Shown here piece by piece: positions 37,190 through 48,678 of a stretch of DNA of 64,000 nucleotides. The position numbers and the translations under genes are program-made. The notes below the pieces were generated by a model. That model saw nothing but the letters and a program-made list of their open reading frames with translations. It did no database searches and was not told the origin of the DNA. This DNA is from Calothrix parasitica NIES-267 (GTDB lineage Bacteria; Cyanobacteriota; Cyanobacteriia; Cyanobacteriales; Nostocaceae). The number at the start of each line of letters is the position of its first letter. The stretch's first letter is position 1. The stretch covers positions 8,280,001 to 8,344,000 of the forward strand of contig NZ_AP018227.1 in assembly GCF_002368095.1 (NCBI RefSeq), in the 5' to 3' direction.

Positions 37190-38743
37190 ATGGATTTTGT
37201 TAATCTTGCATCCCAGTTAAACGCTGGAACGATACTACCAGAGGGGATTGTAATTATCACCTTTTTAGGGGTTTTGATAGTTGACTTGATTTTAGGACGT
37301 TCGTCCTCGCGCTGGATTGGATATCTAGCGATTGCAGGTTTGCTTACTTCTTTGGTCGCTTTGTATTTTCAATGGGACAATACCAGTCCCATTTCATTTA
37401 TTGGTGCCTTTAATGGCGACGACCTTAGTATCGTATTTCGCGGTATTATTGCTTTGTCTGCCGCTGTCACTATTTTGATGTCAATTCGCTACGTTGAACA
37501 AAGTGGTACGGCCTTAGCAGAATTTATTGCTATTTTGCTCACTGCTACCCTTGGAGCAATGTTTCTATCGGGAGCTAACGAGTTGGTGATGATTTTCATC
37601 TCCTTAGAAACTCTTAGTATTTCTTCCTATTTATTGACAGGTTATACCAAGCGCGACCCCCGTTCCAATGAGGCAGCGCTAAAGTATTTGTTGATTGGTG
37701 CTTCTAGTACTGCTGTATTTTTGTATGGAGTTTCTCTACTTTACGGATTGTCCGGTGGCGAAACTCAATTGAGCGCGATCGCAACTGGAATAGAAGCAGC
37801 AAACCTAGGTCAGTCCCTGGGTGTAGTAATTGCTTTGGTATTTGTAATTGCTGGTGTCGGCTTTAAAATCTCTGCCGCACCTTTCCACCAATGGACACCA
37901 GACGTATATGAAGGAGCACCAACCCCAGTAATTGCTTTTTTATCAGTAGGTTCAAAAGCTGCGGGTTTTGCTTTGGCTATTCGTTTATTAACAACAGTAT
38001 TTCCGCAGGTCGCTGAAGAATGGAGATTTGTATTCACCGCTTTAGCTGTACTAAGCATGATATTGGGTAACGTAGTTGCCCTTGCTCAAACTAGCATGAA
38101 ACGGATGTTGGCTTATTCATCTATTGCCCAAGCTGGGTTTGTGATGATTGGTTTAATTGCTGGTACTGAAGCAGGATATTCCAGCATGTTGTTTTACTTG
38201 CTAGTTTACCTGTTTATGAACCTTTGCGGTTTCACCTGCGTAATTTTGTTCTCCCTACGGACGGGAACCGACCAAATTACCGAGTACTCTGGTTTATATC
38301 AGAAAGATCCACTTTTGACTTTGGGATTAAGCCTTTCTTTGCTTTCCCTCGGAGGTATTCCTCCTTTAGCCGGATTCTTCGGTAAAATCTATTTATTTTG
38401 GGCAGGTTGGCAAGCTGGTCTTTACGGTTTAGTTCTACTAGGATTAGTTACTAGTGTAGTATCTATTTACTATTACATCCGCGTTGTCAAAATGATGGTT
38501 GTAAAAGAACCCCAAGAAATGTCTGATGCGGTGAAGAATTATCCACCAATCAGTTGGAAATTACCGGGATTGAGACCATTGCAAATAGGTTTGGTAACAA
38601 CCTTAATCGCAACTTCTATTGCTGGAATTCTTTCTAATCCTTTATTTACATTAGTTAATAATTCCGTTGCGAATACTCCCATGTTGCAGCAATCAATAGT
38701 TTCTACCCCTCGGGCTAATGTAGCTATAAATCAGCAACCCTAA
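37190..38743 (+). CDS. ndhB: NAD(P)H-quinone oxidoreductase subunit 2 (NdhB)
   Basis: 517 residues with about 14 transmembrane helices, matching cyanobacterial NdhB. NdhB is a proton-pumping, antiporter-like subunit of the thylakoid NDH-1 complex, which accepts electrons from ferredoxin for cyclic flow, respiration and CO2 uptake. Landmarks are [28 protein letters not shown] helix sequence, [39 protein letters not shown] and [19 protein letters not shown]. Single gene, with an orphan terminator 310 bases downstream at 39056. Confidence 0.97.
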   Translation: MDFVNLASQLNAGTILPEGIVIITFLGVLIVDLILGRSSSRWIGYLAIAGLLTSLVALYFQWDNTSPISFIGAFNGDDLSIVFRGIIALSAAVTILMSIRYVEQSGTALAEFIAILLTATLGAMFLSGANELVMIFISLETLSISSYLLTGYTKRDPRSNEAALKYLLIGASSTAVFLYGVSLLYGLSGGETQLSAIATGIEAANLGQSLGVVIALVFVIAGVGFKISAAPFHQWTPDVYEGAPTPVIAFLSVGSKAAGFALAIRLLTTVFPQVAEEWRFVFTALAVLSMILGNVVALAQTSMKRMLAYSSIAQAGFVMIGLIAGTEAGYSSMLFYLLVYLFMNLCGFTCVILFSLRTGTDQITEYSGLYQKDPLLTLGLSLSLLSLGGIPPLAGFFGKIYLFWAGWQAGLYGLVLLGLVTSVVSIYYYIRVVKMMVVKEPQEMSDAVKNYPPISWKLPGLRPLQIGLVTTLIATSIAGILSNPLFTLVNNSVANTPMLQQSIVSTPRANVAINQQP

Positions 38744-38815
38744 AGGGAATTAATTTTTTCCTTTTTCTTCAAAAGGATTTTGAGCATGATTTTGCGTTAG
38801 TGATACTTCAGAAAA

Positions 38816-38956
38816 TGCTTGAAAATTCAACAGTAAATATAATATCTCCAGGAGATGTTATGGTTTTGGAAGTAAGACAAAATGAACTCCTTATCCTCAC
38901 TATGCAGGCAAAGTTCATCCAGATGCCGCTAAATTCATTTAAACCCTGTAGGTAGG
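38816..38956 (+). CDS. Unassigned 46-residue open frame
   Basis: MLENSTVNIISPGDVMVLEV onward, with an in-frame ATG at 38861 preceded by CAGGAG. It sits between ndhB and an isolated intrinsic terminator, which hints at a small gene or transcript in this stretch. The protein resembles no family I know, and composition is not persuasive. Confidence 0.2.
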
Positions 38957-39055
38957 TTTAGCCTTTGTCGTAGTAGTTTCCTGGTAATTGTATTCTATTT
39001 AACTTTTCAAACGTTTTCTAAGTAGCATTAGAAGAAGTATTTCTAATTAATAGTA

Positions 39056-39098
39056 AATGGCTGTTCCAGAATAAGCGAACAGCCATTTTCTTTTTTCA
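39056..39098 (+). terminator. Intrinsic terminator in the ndhB-downstream spacer
   Basis: AATGGCTGTTC...GAACAGCCATT, an 11-base perfect stem with a 10-base loop, followed by TTCTTTTTTC. A strong plus-strand terminator with no assigned gene immediately before it. Confidence 0.8.
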
Positions 39099-39128
39099 AG
39101 CGATATTAATAGAGCTTCTGACTGGAAT

Positions 39129-39251
39129 AGGACTTACGCAATCGGCACATTTTTCTTGTAGGGTGCTTGTACACTCACTAATTATCAACCCATAAGAGGT
39201 AGCAATGAGAGTACGGCACCAGCCGTACATTGTCATAATTGCGTAAGTCCT
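39129..39251. repeat. MITE-like element, family A copy 3
   Basis: 123 bases bounded by AGGACTTACGCAA and TTGCGTAAGTCCT (39239-39251). Its left ~45 bases closely match the start of copy 1 at 21641 (YGGCAYATTTTYCTTGTAGG, then GTGCT), but the interior differs and includes GTACGGCACCAGCCGTAC. Beyond it, 39252-39944 shows only a degraded repeat near 39300. Confidence 0.8.
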
Positions 39252-39944
39252 GTGGAAATATCAAATTTTATTTAGTAGTTAAACATAGAAACGTTAGCGA
39301 AACGTCTTCCTGAAGGACATAGCATTCAGCGTTATCCTAAGCAAGCTGAACACCAAAGATGCTGCTCAGTTAGGGCTGGCTCTCACGTAGCTCGTAATAA
39401 TGGTGAATATTTTTATTTACTTATTTATTGATATGTCTTGTATTTGATTAATAACCATAACAATTTTAGCTTCTTCTCTGCTGCTGTGCACTCAAAATTT
39501 ACAGCAGCTTACAAGTTAAGTATGTAATAACTTAAGAAAATTGTAATTCAGCAAATATAGTAATTATTTTGATATGAGAAGTTCAGCTAAATTCAACTAA
39601 ACACTAAACTTAAGATAGAGAAACTTATATTCCTTCAGATGGAATATTTAGATATTTTTTACAAAATTAATACGTCACACAGAATCAATATTAATGATTG
39701 AATAATTTTGATATTTTTTAGTTGCACTTTAGATCGGCGTGATTTCTCTTTGTAAATTATTAAAAAAATATTAATAATGTTATTTAAACACCTATATTTT
39801 AGAACTTTTTAATTCTAAACTAATCTTAACCAATCTAAATAATTACAAAATTTGCTGCTCTCCAAGCTATTTAATACCTGCTTGGGAATGTATGTATATT
39901 GTTTTTATTTCCCTAGTTAAACGCTACAAATAAGGATTAATAAT

Positions 39945-40679
39945 ATGAAAGAAGTTCTTGCGTATATTGAGAATAAACAGCAGGAATTTGCAAATTGTGA
40001 ATTTATTGAATTTCTGCAAGATAAGAGTATTCCACCCAAACAAAGACTTGCTTTTGCTCCTTGCTTTGTTCCTTTTGTCATGGGATTTGGAGAGCTAAAC
40101 CAATATGTTTGGAGAGATGAACCGACAAATGACCCAATTCAAGCTATTATCAACCAACATACTCACGAAGATGATAATCATTGGATTTGGTTCTTAGAAG
40201 ATTGTACAAAGTTAGGTTTAGATGTTTCATATAATTTTACAGACGTAATTAGATTCCTGTGGAGTAAAGAAGTTCAGGTGTCCCGACAGACTTTTTATGA
40301 AATATATAGATGTACCTATAAGGCTGCTCCCGTTCATAAATTAGTCGCAATTGAAGCCATAGAAGCCATCGCAGATATTTTTCTATCTGCAACTGCACAA
40401 GTAGGAAAGGAATTAGAATTAGTTTCTGGTGTTGAATACAAATATTTTGGAATGCACCATTTTTCAATTGATGCTAATCACAGTATGGATTCATCTCAAA
40501 CTGAGGAATTTATTGCTAAGATACAGCTAGAGAAGTATGTCGAAAAGGAAGCTTTGGAATTAGTAGATGAAATGTTTGATTTGTTCTCAAAATTCGTTGA
40601 TGTACTTGTGAATTATGCAAAAACAGATAATTTAAAAAATTCATTAAGCAATGAGTATGCTATGCAACCGGTTAGGTAA
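39945..40679 (+). CDS. Heme-oxygenase-fold (CADD/DUF3865-like) protein
   Basis: 244 residues, almost all helical. Potential metal ligands are clustered in three places: NQHTHEDDNHWIWFLED (His74, Glu75, His79), IEAIEAI (Glu137/Glu140) and MHHFSIDANHSMD (His172, Asp176, His179). Spacing such as D-x2-H is typical of heme-oxygenase-like di-iron oxidases (CADD, UndA, SznF type) and of the DUF3865 family from Nostoc. These enzymes use iron and O2 for diverse oxidations. No biosynthetic partner gene is adjacent, so the substrate cannot be inferred. The ATG at 39945 is well placed after AAGGATT. Confidence 0.7.
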   Translation: MKEVLAYIENKQQEFANCEFIEFLQDKSIPPKQRLAFAPCFVPFVMGFGELNQYVWRDEPTNDPIQAIINQHTHEDDNHWIWFLEDCTKLGLDVSYNFTDVIRFLWSKEVQVSRQTFYEIYRCTYKAAPVHKLVAIEAIEAIADIFLSATAQVGKELELVSGVEYKYFGMHHFSIDANHSMDSSQTEEFIAKIQLEKYVEKEALELVDEMFDLFSKFVDVLVNYAKTDNLKNSLSNEYAMQPVR

Positions 40680-40909
40680 ATTTTTAAATTACGAATGATA
40701 CTTATTACCTAAGATGAACCTGACGAGTAGGGAGATAGTGAAGCAAATAATCCCAAGACATTGGTATTACTATGCGGTTCTGGGAAATGTTTTGCTAAAA
40801 CTCCCTTTCTCGGTCGGGTGTAGCTTGTCACTGGGTATGTTCTATTTGATATGCTGAAAAGAACGTAATGAGCAGTCTTTAAGCTTTAAGCAGAGATGAT
40901 ATTACTCAC

Positions 40910-43900
40910 TTATTGTGAACGAATTGGTATCTCAATTAAAAACTCAGTTCCCTCTCCCACTATCGAATTACAAATTAAATGACCCTTATGTTTCTCAACA
41001 ATAATTTGGTAGCTAATAGATAAACCTAATCCAATACCACTTCCTACTGGTTTAGTAGTAAAAAACGGGTCAAATATTTTTTCTTGTACTTTTTGTTCAA
41101 TTCCGGAACCATTATCTGCAATCAGAATTCTTACTGTATTAGAATCTAATAGTTGTGTAGAAATACGAATGATAGGATTTTCACGAATTTGACCTTTTCT
41201 GGGCAATTCTTCTAGTGCATCGATTCCGTTAACTATAATACTCATAAAAACTTGATTAAGCTGGCTTGGGTAACAGGTAACTTCTGGTAACTGTCCGTAT
41301 TCCTTAATAAGTTGAATTTTAGGAAAGTTATCTTTTGATTTAAATCGATGCTGCAAAATCATTAAGGTGTTTTCTATTCCTTCATGAATATCCACAGACT
41401 TCATTTCTGCTTCATCCAAACGGGAAAAGTTGCGTAATCCTAAAACAATATCCTGAATACGTGAAGTACCTGCCTCTATTGAGTTTAAGATTTTCGGCAA
41501 GTCTTCGAGAATAAAAAATAAGTCTATTTCTGTAGATTTTTCTGCAACTACGCAGTTAGATTCTGTAAATTCTTGCTGATAGATAGCTATCATTTCAAGT
41601 AAATATTTAACATACTTACTAGCATGGCTAATATTGCCATGAATAAAATTGACTGGGTTATTTATCTCATGAGAAATTCCTGCTACCATTTTACCTAAAC
41701 TTGACATTTTTTCGGTTTGAATCAACTGAGACTGAGTGCTTTGTAATTCTTTTAAAGTTTTTTTTAGCCTTTGATTATTCTCATTAAGTTCTTGAGTTCT
41801 TAGTCCTACCTTTTCCTCTAAACTTTGATTATAAATTTCTAAATCTTCCTTAGCCTCAACTAAATTATTGTAGAGTATTGCGTTTTTCAATGAAATTGCA
41901 GCCTGATTGGTAATTAAGTTCAGAAGCTTTATACGATTGGGACTAAAAACTCCTAATGTTAATCGGTTTTCAAGATACAAAATTCCGAAAAATTTACCTT
42001 GATTAATAATTGGCATGCACAATATACTTTTGGGCTGTTCGCGAATAATATAGCTATCAACAGCTAAAAACTTTTCGGTTGCAGCATTATCTATAACTAT
42101 AGTTTCCTTTATACGCTTAACATAATTAATTAAACGTACTGGAACTTTATCGGTAGAATCTAAAGGGGCATAAGGTAGTTCAGTAGGGTTAGAGGAGATA
42201 TTATGATTGCAGCTAATTGCAGTTAGCTCCAAATCCAGATTAGCATTTTTGCTCAATATTAAAGCGCATTTAGAAGCCCCTGTATTTTCCATAATTACTT
42301 TCATTAATGTAGAAAGTAATTCTTCCATTTGTATTTGTTCGGAAAGTGATTGAGAAGCTTTAATAACCGATTCTAAATCTAAAGATAAAGATGTTGAAAG
42401 ATTATCTTTAGAATCAGAAATAGTTTTGTAATAATTTACTTTAGATAAAGATATAGCTCGATTTATATAATTATTTTGATATGTCTCTACATCTATTTCT
42501 AGTTGTACAGGTATATACTCAAGTAATTGAGGAGAACGTTTTTGTAAATCCTTTGCTTTAGCTTTTGCACCCCAGTTAAGATAGCCATAATAAGCATCAT
42601 TAAGGTAAGTTTTAGCTATTTTCTGCTTATCCCATTTAAAATAAAATTTTGCAGCAAGTTCGTTAGCTAATGCTTCTTCATGAACATATCCGTTTTCTTT
42701 GGCGATAGTAATTGCACGTTCATAGGCATCTATTGCTTGAATAAATTTACTGTTAACTCTAAATTTTTCAGCTTCTACTAGATAAAACTTGTGTAAATAA
42801 TTCATGGGAGCATCGTCTGCCCATTTTTTTAATTTTAATTGGTTATGTGTGACTAGAGCTAGCAAACTCTCTTGCTCATATTCTGAATCTACGCATAAAG
42901 CTAAAGCCGTTAATGATTGATAAAAATTAAAGTTAGGTATGGAGATAAATCCGGTTCCAGCAGCTAAATATAATTTTGCTTTATTAGCATTTTCTTGAGC
43001 TTGCTCATATTCTTCAAACCAGTAGCAAAGAATAAGTTTATGTAAATATAAGTAGTGCAGTCCCGAAGCATCGTTTGCTTCTATCATTGAAGCGATTGAT
43101 TGATATTCATTGTATGCTTCACCCGATAAAATACCAAAATTTTCATCTTTAGATTGAAAGTTCAGAATTGATTGTCGAAATATTTTACAGCAATTAGATG
43201 TCGTAAATTGTTTTAATCCGTCCAATACATCAATATAATTTTTTGTTTGTTGTTCTAGCTCCTTCAGTTCTTTACCTATAAAATAAGAATGGTGGCAAAT
43301 TTCTTTTGCAGAATAACCAACAAAATCTAAACTACCAACTTCTAAACCTAGATTATATGAATTTAATAATGTTGGTAGGGTATCCTTAATGTGTGAGTGA
43401 CCATGACTAATGAAAGCACCAATTACATAATATATTTTAGAATTTATATCTTTATAATCAATTTTATTGCCTAACTTTAAAGCTAATTTACTAAACTTTT
43501 CAGCAGATTCAATATCATCAAGAATACTCTTTAATAGAATTGCATAACAGGCGTAGATAAATGCCGATAAAACTCCATTACCATACTTGATTGAAAAGTT
43601 AACCTGTGACAAGATGATTAGCGGGAATAACATTTGATCTGCGATATAAGCAGGTGGAATCATGCTAGAAGCAATACGCATAATTGCCAAATGACTCTCA
43701 TTGTTGAGTAATGGTAAATCTGTTAATTGTTCAATAGTTTTATCACTAGCAAGTACAGCTGTTTCTTCAAGACATTTTTGTATATCTTCAGGAGTCGGCT
43801 TTTCAGGAAAATTAATTCCAAATTTATTTAATACTTCACGGCCTATGCTAATCGCTTCTAAAAGTTTTTGTTGAGATGTATAAGCTTGGATTCTTATCTC

Positions 43901-46603
43901 ATAAACTTTGATTTTTTCTAATAGGGTTTTAGCTTGCACTAATACTTCTTCTATATAATCTTCACAAGCATTGAAATCTCCTGTTAAGTAGGTAACTTCT
44001 GCTAATGATTCATGCAAAGCTAGGCTCAGCTGATATTCAAGACTCCAGCTTTCTGAAGCAAGTAGTTCTTTCCCAATCGTCAAATAACTTAATGCTGCTT
44101 CATAAGCTGTTGAAGATATCGCTTTTTGTCCTGCAAGTAAGTTTATTTTCGCTAACTCGTAGCGTTCTTGTTGAACGGTGATTAATGACAAAGCCTTATT
44201 AAATTGATTGGCTGTCTCAAAAACATCTTCTTCCCAAGACTCAGCAGAAGTTCCTTCTAGTAATTGTTTTCCTAGCTGTAAATGAATTTGCTGTTTTTCA
44301 GATTCAGGAATCTGGGAATAAGCTGCTTGTTGAAGACGGTCATGTATAAATTTGAAATGTCTTGCGTTACGATGACCTAAAGGTACTTCTTTTTCATCTT
44401 CGCTATCAATAATCAATTCTGTTATTTGATTCTCTACGTTAGATGAACTTAAATTTTTCTCTACAGGTAAAACTAAGCCTTGTAATACAGAATCCCACAA
44501 ATGCGTTATTGTAGCTTCTTCAGATTTTTGACTCATTTTGGAAAGAGTATCTAAATCAAATTGGCTTCCAATACATGCTGCAATTTTTAGTAGTTTTTGA
44601 GTATAGTATGGTAGCTTTTGTATCTGAAGCGTCATTAATTCAACTACATCGTCCGTGAGGGCAAATTTTCTGACATTTGCAACGTCGCATTCCCAATTAC
44701 CAACATCATAGTTAAACTTAATCACTTCATCTTTATACAAAGTGTTTATAAATTGGTGAATGAAGAATGGATTGCCTTTAGTCTTAGCGAAAACTACTTC
44801 GGTAAATGAAACAATGTCATTCACTTCGCATTTAAGAGTATCCGAAATCAAAAATGCTAATTCACTTTGATTCAAACATTTTAAATGTATATGACTAATA
44901 TTTACATTCGTGTTATTAATATCTTCTATGGTCGAATTCAACAAATGCTTATAATCTATCTCATTATGTCTATAAGCCCCAATTAATAATAAAGCATCAT
45001 CATATTCATTTCTTGTTTCTATATTGAAATTAGGCATCTGAATATCCATGACATTTTGTAATGTGCACGAATTATTTCTTGTGCTATTTTCACTCATTAG
45101 TAGTTTAATAATATTTAAAGAAGCTGCATCTGCCCATTGCAAATCATCTAAAAATATAACTAAAGGATGTTTTCTAATTGCAAAAGTGCTAATTAGTTTT
45201 TGAAATAAAAATCCTAGCCTATTTTGAGCTTCAATCCCAGATACTTCTGTTGCTTTAGGTTGCGCTCCAATAATCAATGCTAATTTAGGGATTAAATCAA
45301 TTATGACTTGAGCTTGGTCACCTAAAGCAGAAAGAATATCGGTTTTCCATTGCTCAATCTGCCTATTGCTTTCACTCAGTAATTGTTCAATTAAATCGTT
45401 TAAAGCTTCTACCCACCCTAGAAAAGGAATATCTTGTTGCAGTTGATTGAATTTACCTTTGATAAAGTAACCTTTTTCCTGAAGAATAGGTTTATGGATT
45501 TCACTTACAACAGCCGTTTTCCCAGTTCCGGAATAACCTTTGACAAGCATTAATTCCACACCTTTACGTGCTTCTTTTTCTCTTGCTAGATGATGTTGGG
45601 GAGGATTTATGACTCGATTAAAAGCATCAAGTAATTTTTTTGTTTCTACTTGTCTACCATAAAGTTTATCGGGTATGGAAAAATGGTCTGAGATATCTTT
45701 AGTTGCTAATTCAAAATGTCCTATTCTCCTATTGGTTTTCAAATTATGTTGACATAATTCTAAATCATGTTTTAATCCTAAAGCGCTTTGATAGCGGTCT
45801 TCAGGATTTTTTGCCATTAATTTACCAACTAACTCAGATATGACTAAAGGGATACCTAAATCAATAATGGTTTCAACTGGTGGTTCTTGAGAAATATGAG
45901 AATAAATTAGCCCTAATGTATTATCGTTATTAAAGGGTAGCTTACCAGTTAAAAGTTCAAATAAAGTGATACCGAGAGAATAATAATCGGTACGATAGTC
46001 AATACCTCTATTCACCCTGCCAGTTTGTTCGGGAGAAATATAGGCAAGTGTACCTTCTAGAATGTCAGAATGAACGAGGAATTGAATTCCTTGAGGTAAG
46101 ATTGTAGAAATACTGAAATCAATTATTTTAATTTCTTTAGTGTCCGGGTTAATTAAAATATTATCCGGTTTAATATCTTTATGGATTATTTTATTTCGAT
46201 GTATTTCATCAAGAGCAGAGGTTATTTGAATCGCAATATCTAGAAAATTTTCAATTAAATCATAGTTATCACCTATTTTGCTGAATTTCCAGTCTTTTAC
46301 CTCATTTATGATTGAGATTCCTCCAAAATCTTCCATTACAAAAGCATAGCTTCTGTGATACTTTTCTAAGCTATAAGGCTTTATAATTGTTGAGGTATTT
46401 AAATTATTGCTAATAAAGTACTGATTGCGGAATTGAGCTATCTCCTGAGAAGTAGGATACTCGTTTCGCATCAGTTTAATTACTACAGGCTTTTGATCTG
46501 CTTCTCTGACCCCTCTGTACACCAAAGTTTGCTGACTAGAGTAGATTTCCTCTATAATACTATAGCCCGAAATCATAGGTGGTTTTGATAATGATAAAAC
46601 CAT
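40910..46603 (-). CDS. Giant Ser/Thr kinase - AAA ATPase - GAF - histidine kinase
   Basis: 1897 residues. Order: Ser/Thr kinase (about 14-280; Lys43 in [15 protein letters not shown] in place of HRD, IDFS in place of [16 protein letters not shown]), an AAA/COG3899-type ATPase ([10 protein letters not shown] at 356-365, [10 protein letters not shown]), a long TPR-like helical region, GAF (about 1440-1600), a coiled coil, HisKA (GISHEINNP near 1641) and HATPase ([42 protein letters not shown]). This multi-kinase layout is known in filamentous cyanobacteria. Both kinase ends look active, although the altered DFS needs testing. It is cytosolic; ligand and targets are unknown. No response regulator is adjacent on the same transcript; one lies about 800 bases upstream. 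Confidence 0.93.
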   Translation of the reverse strand: MVLSLSKPPMISGYSIIEEIYSSQQTLVYRGVREADQKPVVIKLMRNEYPTSQEIAQFRNQYFISNNLNTSTIIKPYSLEKYHRSYAFVMEDFGGISIINEVKDWKFSKIGDNYDLIENFLDIAIQITSALDEIHRNKIIHKDIKPDNILINPDTKEIKIIDFSISTILPQGIQFLVHSDILEGTLAYISPEQTGRVNRGIDYRTDYYSLGITLFELLTGKLPFNNDNTLGLIYSHISQEPPVETIIDLGIPLVISELVGKLMAKNPEDRYQSALGLKHDLELCQHNLKTNRRIGHFELATKDISDHFSIPDKLYGRQVETKKLLDAFNRVINPPQHHLAREKEARKGVELMLVKGYSGTGKTAVVSEIHKPILQEKGYFIKGKFNQLQQDIPFLGWVEALNDLIEQLLSESNRQIEQWKTDILSALGDQAQVIIDLIPKLALIIGAQPKATEVSGIEAQNRLGFLFQKLISTFAIRKHPLVIFLDDLQWADAASLNIIKLLMSENSTRNNSCTLQNVMDIQMPNFNIETRNEYDDALLLIGAYRHNEIDYKHLLNSTIEDINNTNVNISHIHLKCLNQSELAFLISDTLKCEVNDIVSFTEVVFAKTKGNPFFIHQFINTLYKDEVIKFNYDVGNWECDVANVRKFALTDDVVELMTLQIQKLPYYTQKLLKIAACIGSQFDLDTLSKMSQKSEEATITHLWDSVLQGLVLPVEKNLSSSNVENQITELIIDSEDEKEVPLGHRNARHFKFIHDRLQQAAYSQIPESEKQQIHLQLGKQLLEGTSAESWEEDVFETANQFNKALSLITVQQERYELAKINLLAGQKAISSTAYEAALSYLTIGKELLASESWSLEYQLSLALHESLAEVTYLTGDFNACEDYIEEVLVQAKTLLEKIKVYEIRIQAYTSQQKLLEAISIGREVLNKFGINFPEKPTPEDIQKCLEETAVLASDKTIEQLTDLPLLNNESHLAIMRIASSMIPPAYIADQMLFPLIILSQVNFSIKYGNGVLSAFIYACYAILLKSILDDIESAEKFSKLALKLGNKIDYKDINSKIYYVIGAFISHGHSHIKDTLPTLLNSYNLGLEVGSLDFVGYSAKEICHHSYFIGKELKELEQQTKNYIDVLDGLKQFTTSNCCKIFRQSILNFQSKDENFGILSGEAYNEYQSIASMIEANDASGLHYLYLHKLILCYWFEEYEQAQENANKAKLYLAAGTGFISIPNFNFYQSLTALALCVDSEYEQESLLALVTHNQLKLKKWADDAPMNYLHKFYLVEAEKFRVNSKFIQAIDAYERAITIAKENGYVHEEALANELAAKFYFKWDKQKIAKTYLNDAYYGYLNWGAKAKAKDLQKRSPQLLEYIPVQLEIDVETYQNNYINRAISLSKVNYYKTISDSKDNLSTSLSLDLESVIKASQSLSEQIQMEELLSTLMKVIMENTGASKCALILSKNANLDLELTAISCNHNISSNPTELPYAPLDSTDKVPVRLINYVKRIKETIVIDNAATEKFLAVDSYIIREQPKSILCMPIINQGKFFGILYLENRLTLGVFSPNRIKLLNLITNQAAISLKNAILYNNLVEAKEDLEIYNQSLEEKVGLRTQELNENNQRLKKTLKELQSTQSQLIQTEKMSSLGKMVAGISHEINNPVNFIHGNISHASKYVKYLLEMIAIYQQEFTESNCVVAEKSTEIDLFFILEDLPKILNSIEAGTSRIQDIVLGLRNFSRLDEAEMKSVDIHEGIENTLMILQHRFKSKDNFPKIQLIKEYGQLPEVTCYPSQLNQVFMSIIVNGIDALEELPRKGQIRENPIIRISTQLLDSNTVRILIADNGSGIEQKVQEKIFDPFFTTKPVGSGIGLGLSISYQIIVEKHKGHLICNSIVGEGTEFLIEIPIRSQ

Positions 46604-46852
46604 TCTTTACAGTTCCCAATTAGCTAGAATGTGTTAGCCTTATTGTTCCCACCAAGTCTGTGAATATATCAATTGATATCGAAATAAATCATTAATTATA
46701 TTCATATTCAAGAAAATTATTTATTCATGTAGCTAAAATTTTTTGTTTATATATTGCTTAGATAGCATTCATTTAATTACTGATTTACCTAAAATTATGT
46801 TGTTATAAGCTGAAACGAGTATGAGAGGATGTTTTAAAAGTCGAATTTAATA

Positions 46853-46962
46853 AGTACTTAGGCAAAATTAATTGTGTATTTGTCATTGCGAGTGAAACGA
46901 AGTGAAACGAAGCAATCGCAAGGGTTTGAGATTGCTTCGCTGTAGCTCGCAATGACACAAAT
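46853..46962 (+). repeat. Dispersed ~110-base repeat, copy 2 (family C)
   Basis: Begins AAGTACTTAGGCAAAATTAA, continues TTGTGTATTTGTCATTGCGA and includes the inner palindrome GCAATCGCAA...GCTCGCAATGACA. Matches 21355-21462 at most positions. Confidence 0.75.
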
Positions 46963-47007
46963 AATTTTGCACACCCACTTACCTTACCTGGCGACTGTAA
47001 GTCGCGC

Positions 47008-47090
47008 GCCACTTGCTACAACGGAGGGAACCTCCCGAAGTTTGGCGGGAAGAACATCTCCCCGCCAACTTCTCTCCGCAACGCAGTGGC
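47008..47090. repeat. Imperfect long hairpin around GAAGTTTGGCGGG
   Basis: GCCACTTGCTACAACGGAGG and GAAGTTTGGCGGG on the left pair imperfectly with CCCGCCAACTTC and CCGCAACGCAGTGGC on the right. The loop AAGAACATCTCC also appears near 9636-9647, so this is another dispersed repeat type. Remaining spacer 46604-47399 has no gene. Confidence 0.6.
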
Positions 47091-47252
47091 TTGGCTACAC
47101 GAGCAAAACCCGGCGACCTAGGTTATAAATTTACTAGTCCACGGAGGTGGACTTTGCCTATGTAGTAGCGGTTTTAACCGCCGGATACTTTTAAAACATC
47201 TTCTGATATGAAGCGCAATTTGTGATTTTTTAGTATTCCAAATTTAATAAAA

Positions 47253-47274
47253 AAAGCCTGACTGTGCAGGCTTT
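47253..47274 (-). terminator. Intrinsic terminator after the response regulator gene
   Basis: AAAGCCTG-ACTGTG-CAGGCTTT; read on the minus strand the stem is followed by a run of seven T. It lies about 125 bases beyond the response regulator's stop. Confidence 0.75.
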
Positions 47275-47399
47275 TAAACAAAATATTGCAAAAATTAGGC
47301 TGAAATTTTACGTTGACAAAATTAATCAAGCGCCAACAATAAAAAGGCAAATGGGTGTACAGTAAGTTCTGTTACACCTAGGCGAAGACACTAATAAAT

Positions 47400-48008
47400 C
47401 TATTTCATCTTTTGTTTGATAAAAGCAACTACTTGGGTTAACTGTTTTTTCAAACCATCTATTTCTGACTGCATCTTTGTCATTTTTTGATTAAGAGCGT
47501 CTATTTCTGCCTGGGAATTAGGGAATTGGGCTGTTAAAGTTCCGTTTGTACCATTAGTCCCATTAGTCCCATTAATCCCATTAGTTCCATTTTGAGTAGC
47601 AGCAGCTACAGTAACGGGTTGATTTCGAGGTTGTTTAGCTTTTGCCATAGCTGCTTTAATTGAGCTAATTAACTGCTTTTGGTCAAAAGGCTTGTTCAAA
47701 AATTCAAAATGTTCAAACGGTTCCGAAATTTTCTCTGTAACTTCCTCTTTACGTCCCGACATCACAACTAAAGGGGTTTTTCTTAAATCTGGTTGAGCCT
47801 GAATTTCTTGGTAAACTTCCCAACCACTCATTTTTGGTAGTAGGAAGTCCAACATTATCAAACTAAATTTTTCCTTACGAATTAATTTAAGCCCCTCCAA
47901 TCCGTCTTTTGCTTCCAGCACTTGAAAGTTACCTGGAGGCAACATTTCTCTTACTTTTACCCTAACTACGGTAGTGTCATCAATAACTAAAATTTTATTA
48001 TTTGCCAC
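47400..48008 (-). CDS. Response regulator with NGT linker and coiled-coil tail
   Basis: 202 residues. The receiver domain (1-120) has the acidic pair Asp10/Asp11, phospho-acceptor Asp54 in IMLDFLLPKMSGWEV, Ser84 in VVMSGRK and Lys106 in FLNKPFD. After it, residues 140-157 are the tandem NGTNGINGTNGTNGTNGT, coded by near-identical codons, and the C-terminus is a coiled coil (AEIDALNQKMTKMQSEIDGL). There is no DNA-binding domain, so output is probably by protein contact. It lies upstream of the giant kinase on the same strand, but a terminator and repeats separate them. The tandem tract may vary in length. Confidence 0.9.
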   Translation of the reverse strand: MANNKILVIDDTTVVRVKVREMLPPGNFQVLEAKDGLEGLKLIRKEKFSLIMLDFLLPKMSGWEVYQEIQAQPDLRKTPLVVMSGRKEEVTEKISEPFEHFEFLNKPFDQKQLISSIKAAMAKAKQPRNQPVTVAAATQNGTNGINGTNGTNGTNGTLTAQFPNSQAEIDALNQKMTKMQSEIDGLKKQLTQVVAFIKQKMK

Positions 48009-48678
48009 GATGTTTCGCTCTAAAAAGATAATTTAGGTTTAAATGGCGTTTTCGCCGTTTCTGTATACTGGAGTTATCCCACTATATCCAAAGATTATGT
48101 TAATTGGGGGAGAGTAATTTCCGATAAAATAGCAATTACATCAGTGTTTTATCACACATGACAATATATTGATTGTGGCTTTAATATATAGCTTGCTAAA
48201 GAATGATTTTTCCTTATCTATAAACTGATTAGGCTTTCAGAAACATGCAAATGGGATGTCTAATAGCTATAACTTCTCAGTAATTAAAAGTAATTTTTGA
48301 GTATCTTACTTTATTTTTGGCTATTTTTATAGGTATTACGACTTACGCACGGAAAGGCGACTATAATCCTCTCATGAGTTAACTTTCGGTGTTTATATCA
48401 AAATTTCCAACTTTTGCTTAATCAGCTAAGTGCAAGACTGCATATCTAGAGAATAAAAATATTTTGAATTTAAATCACCTCAAGTACTGCAACTAGTGTA
48501 AGTTAAATCTAATTAGCGTTAATCTGTATTAATTTAAAAAATGGATGTCTGTCAACAACTCAGGGCTAAAGCCACTGAGCTTCAGGCTTAGTTTTGAAGC
48601 TCGCGGTGGTTAAAACCACTCGCATCCCTTCCCTCTAGCTTTAAAAAGACTGGGTTTTCCGCATACCGCTTATTCCTT
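48009..48678. other. Divergent intergenic region between the response regulator and lipA
   Basis: About 670 bases with both promoters expected. One CGACTTACGCAC segment near 48338-48350 resembles the family A element end without a partner end. No other gene or RNA is recognised. Confidence 0.4.

Noticed and set aside
46803..47012. 69-residue open frame on the minus strand
   Set aside because: Almost entirely the translation of dispersed repeat family C.
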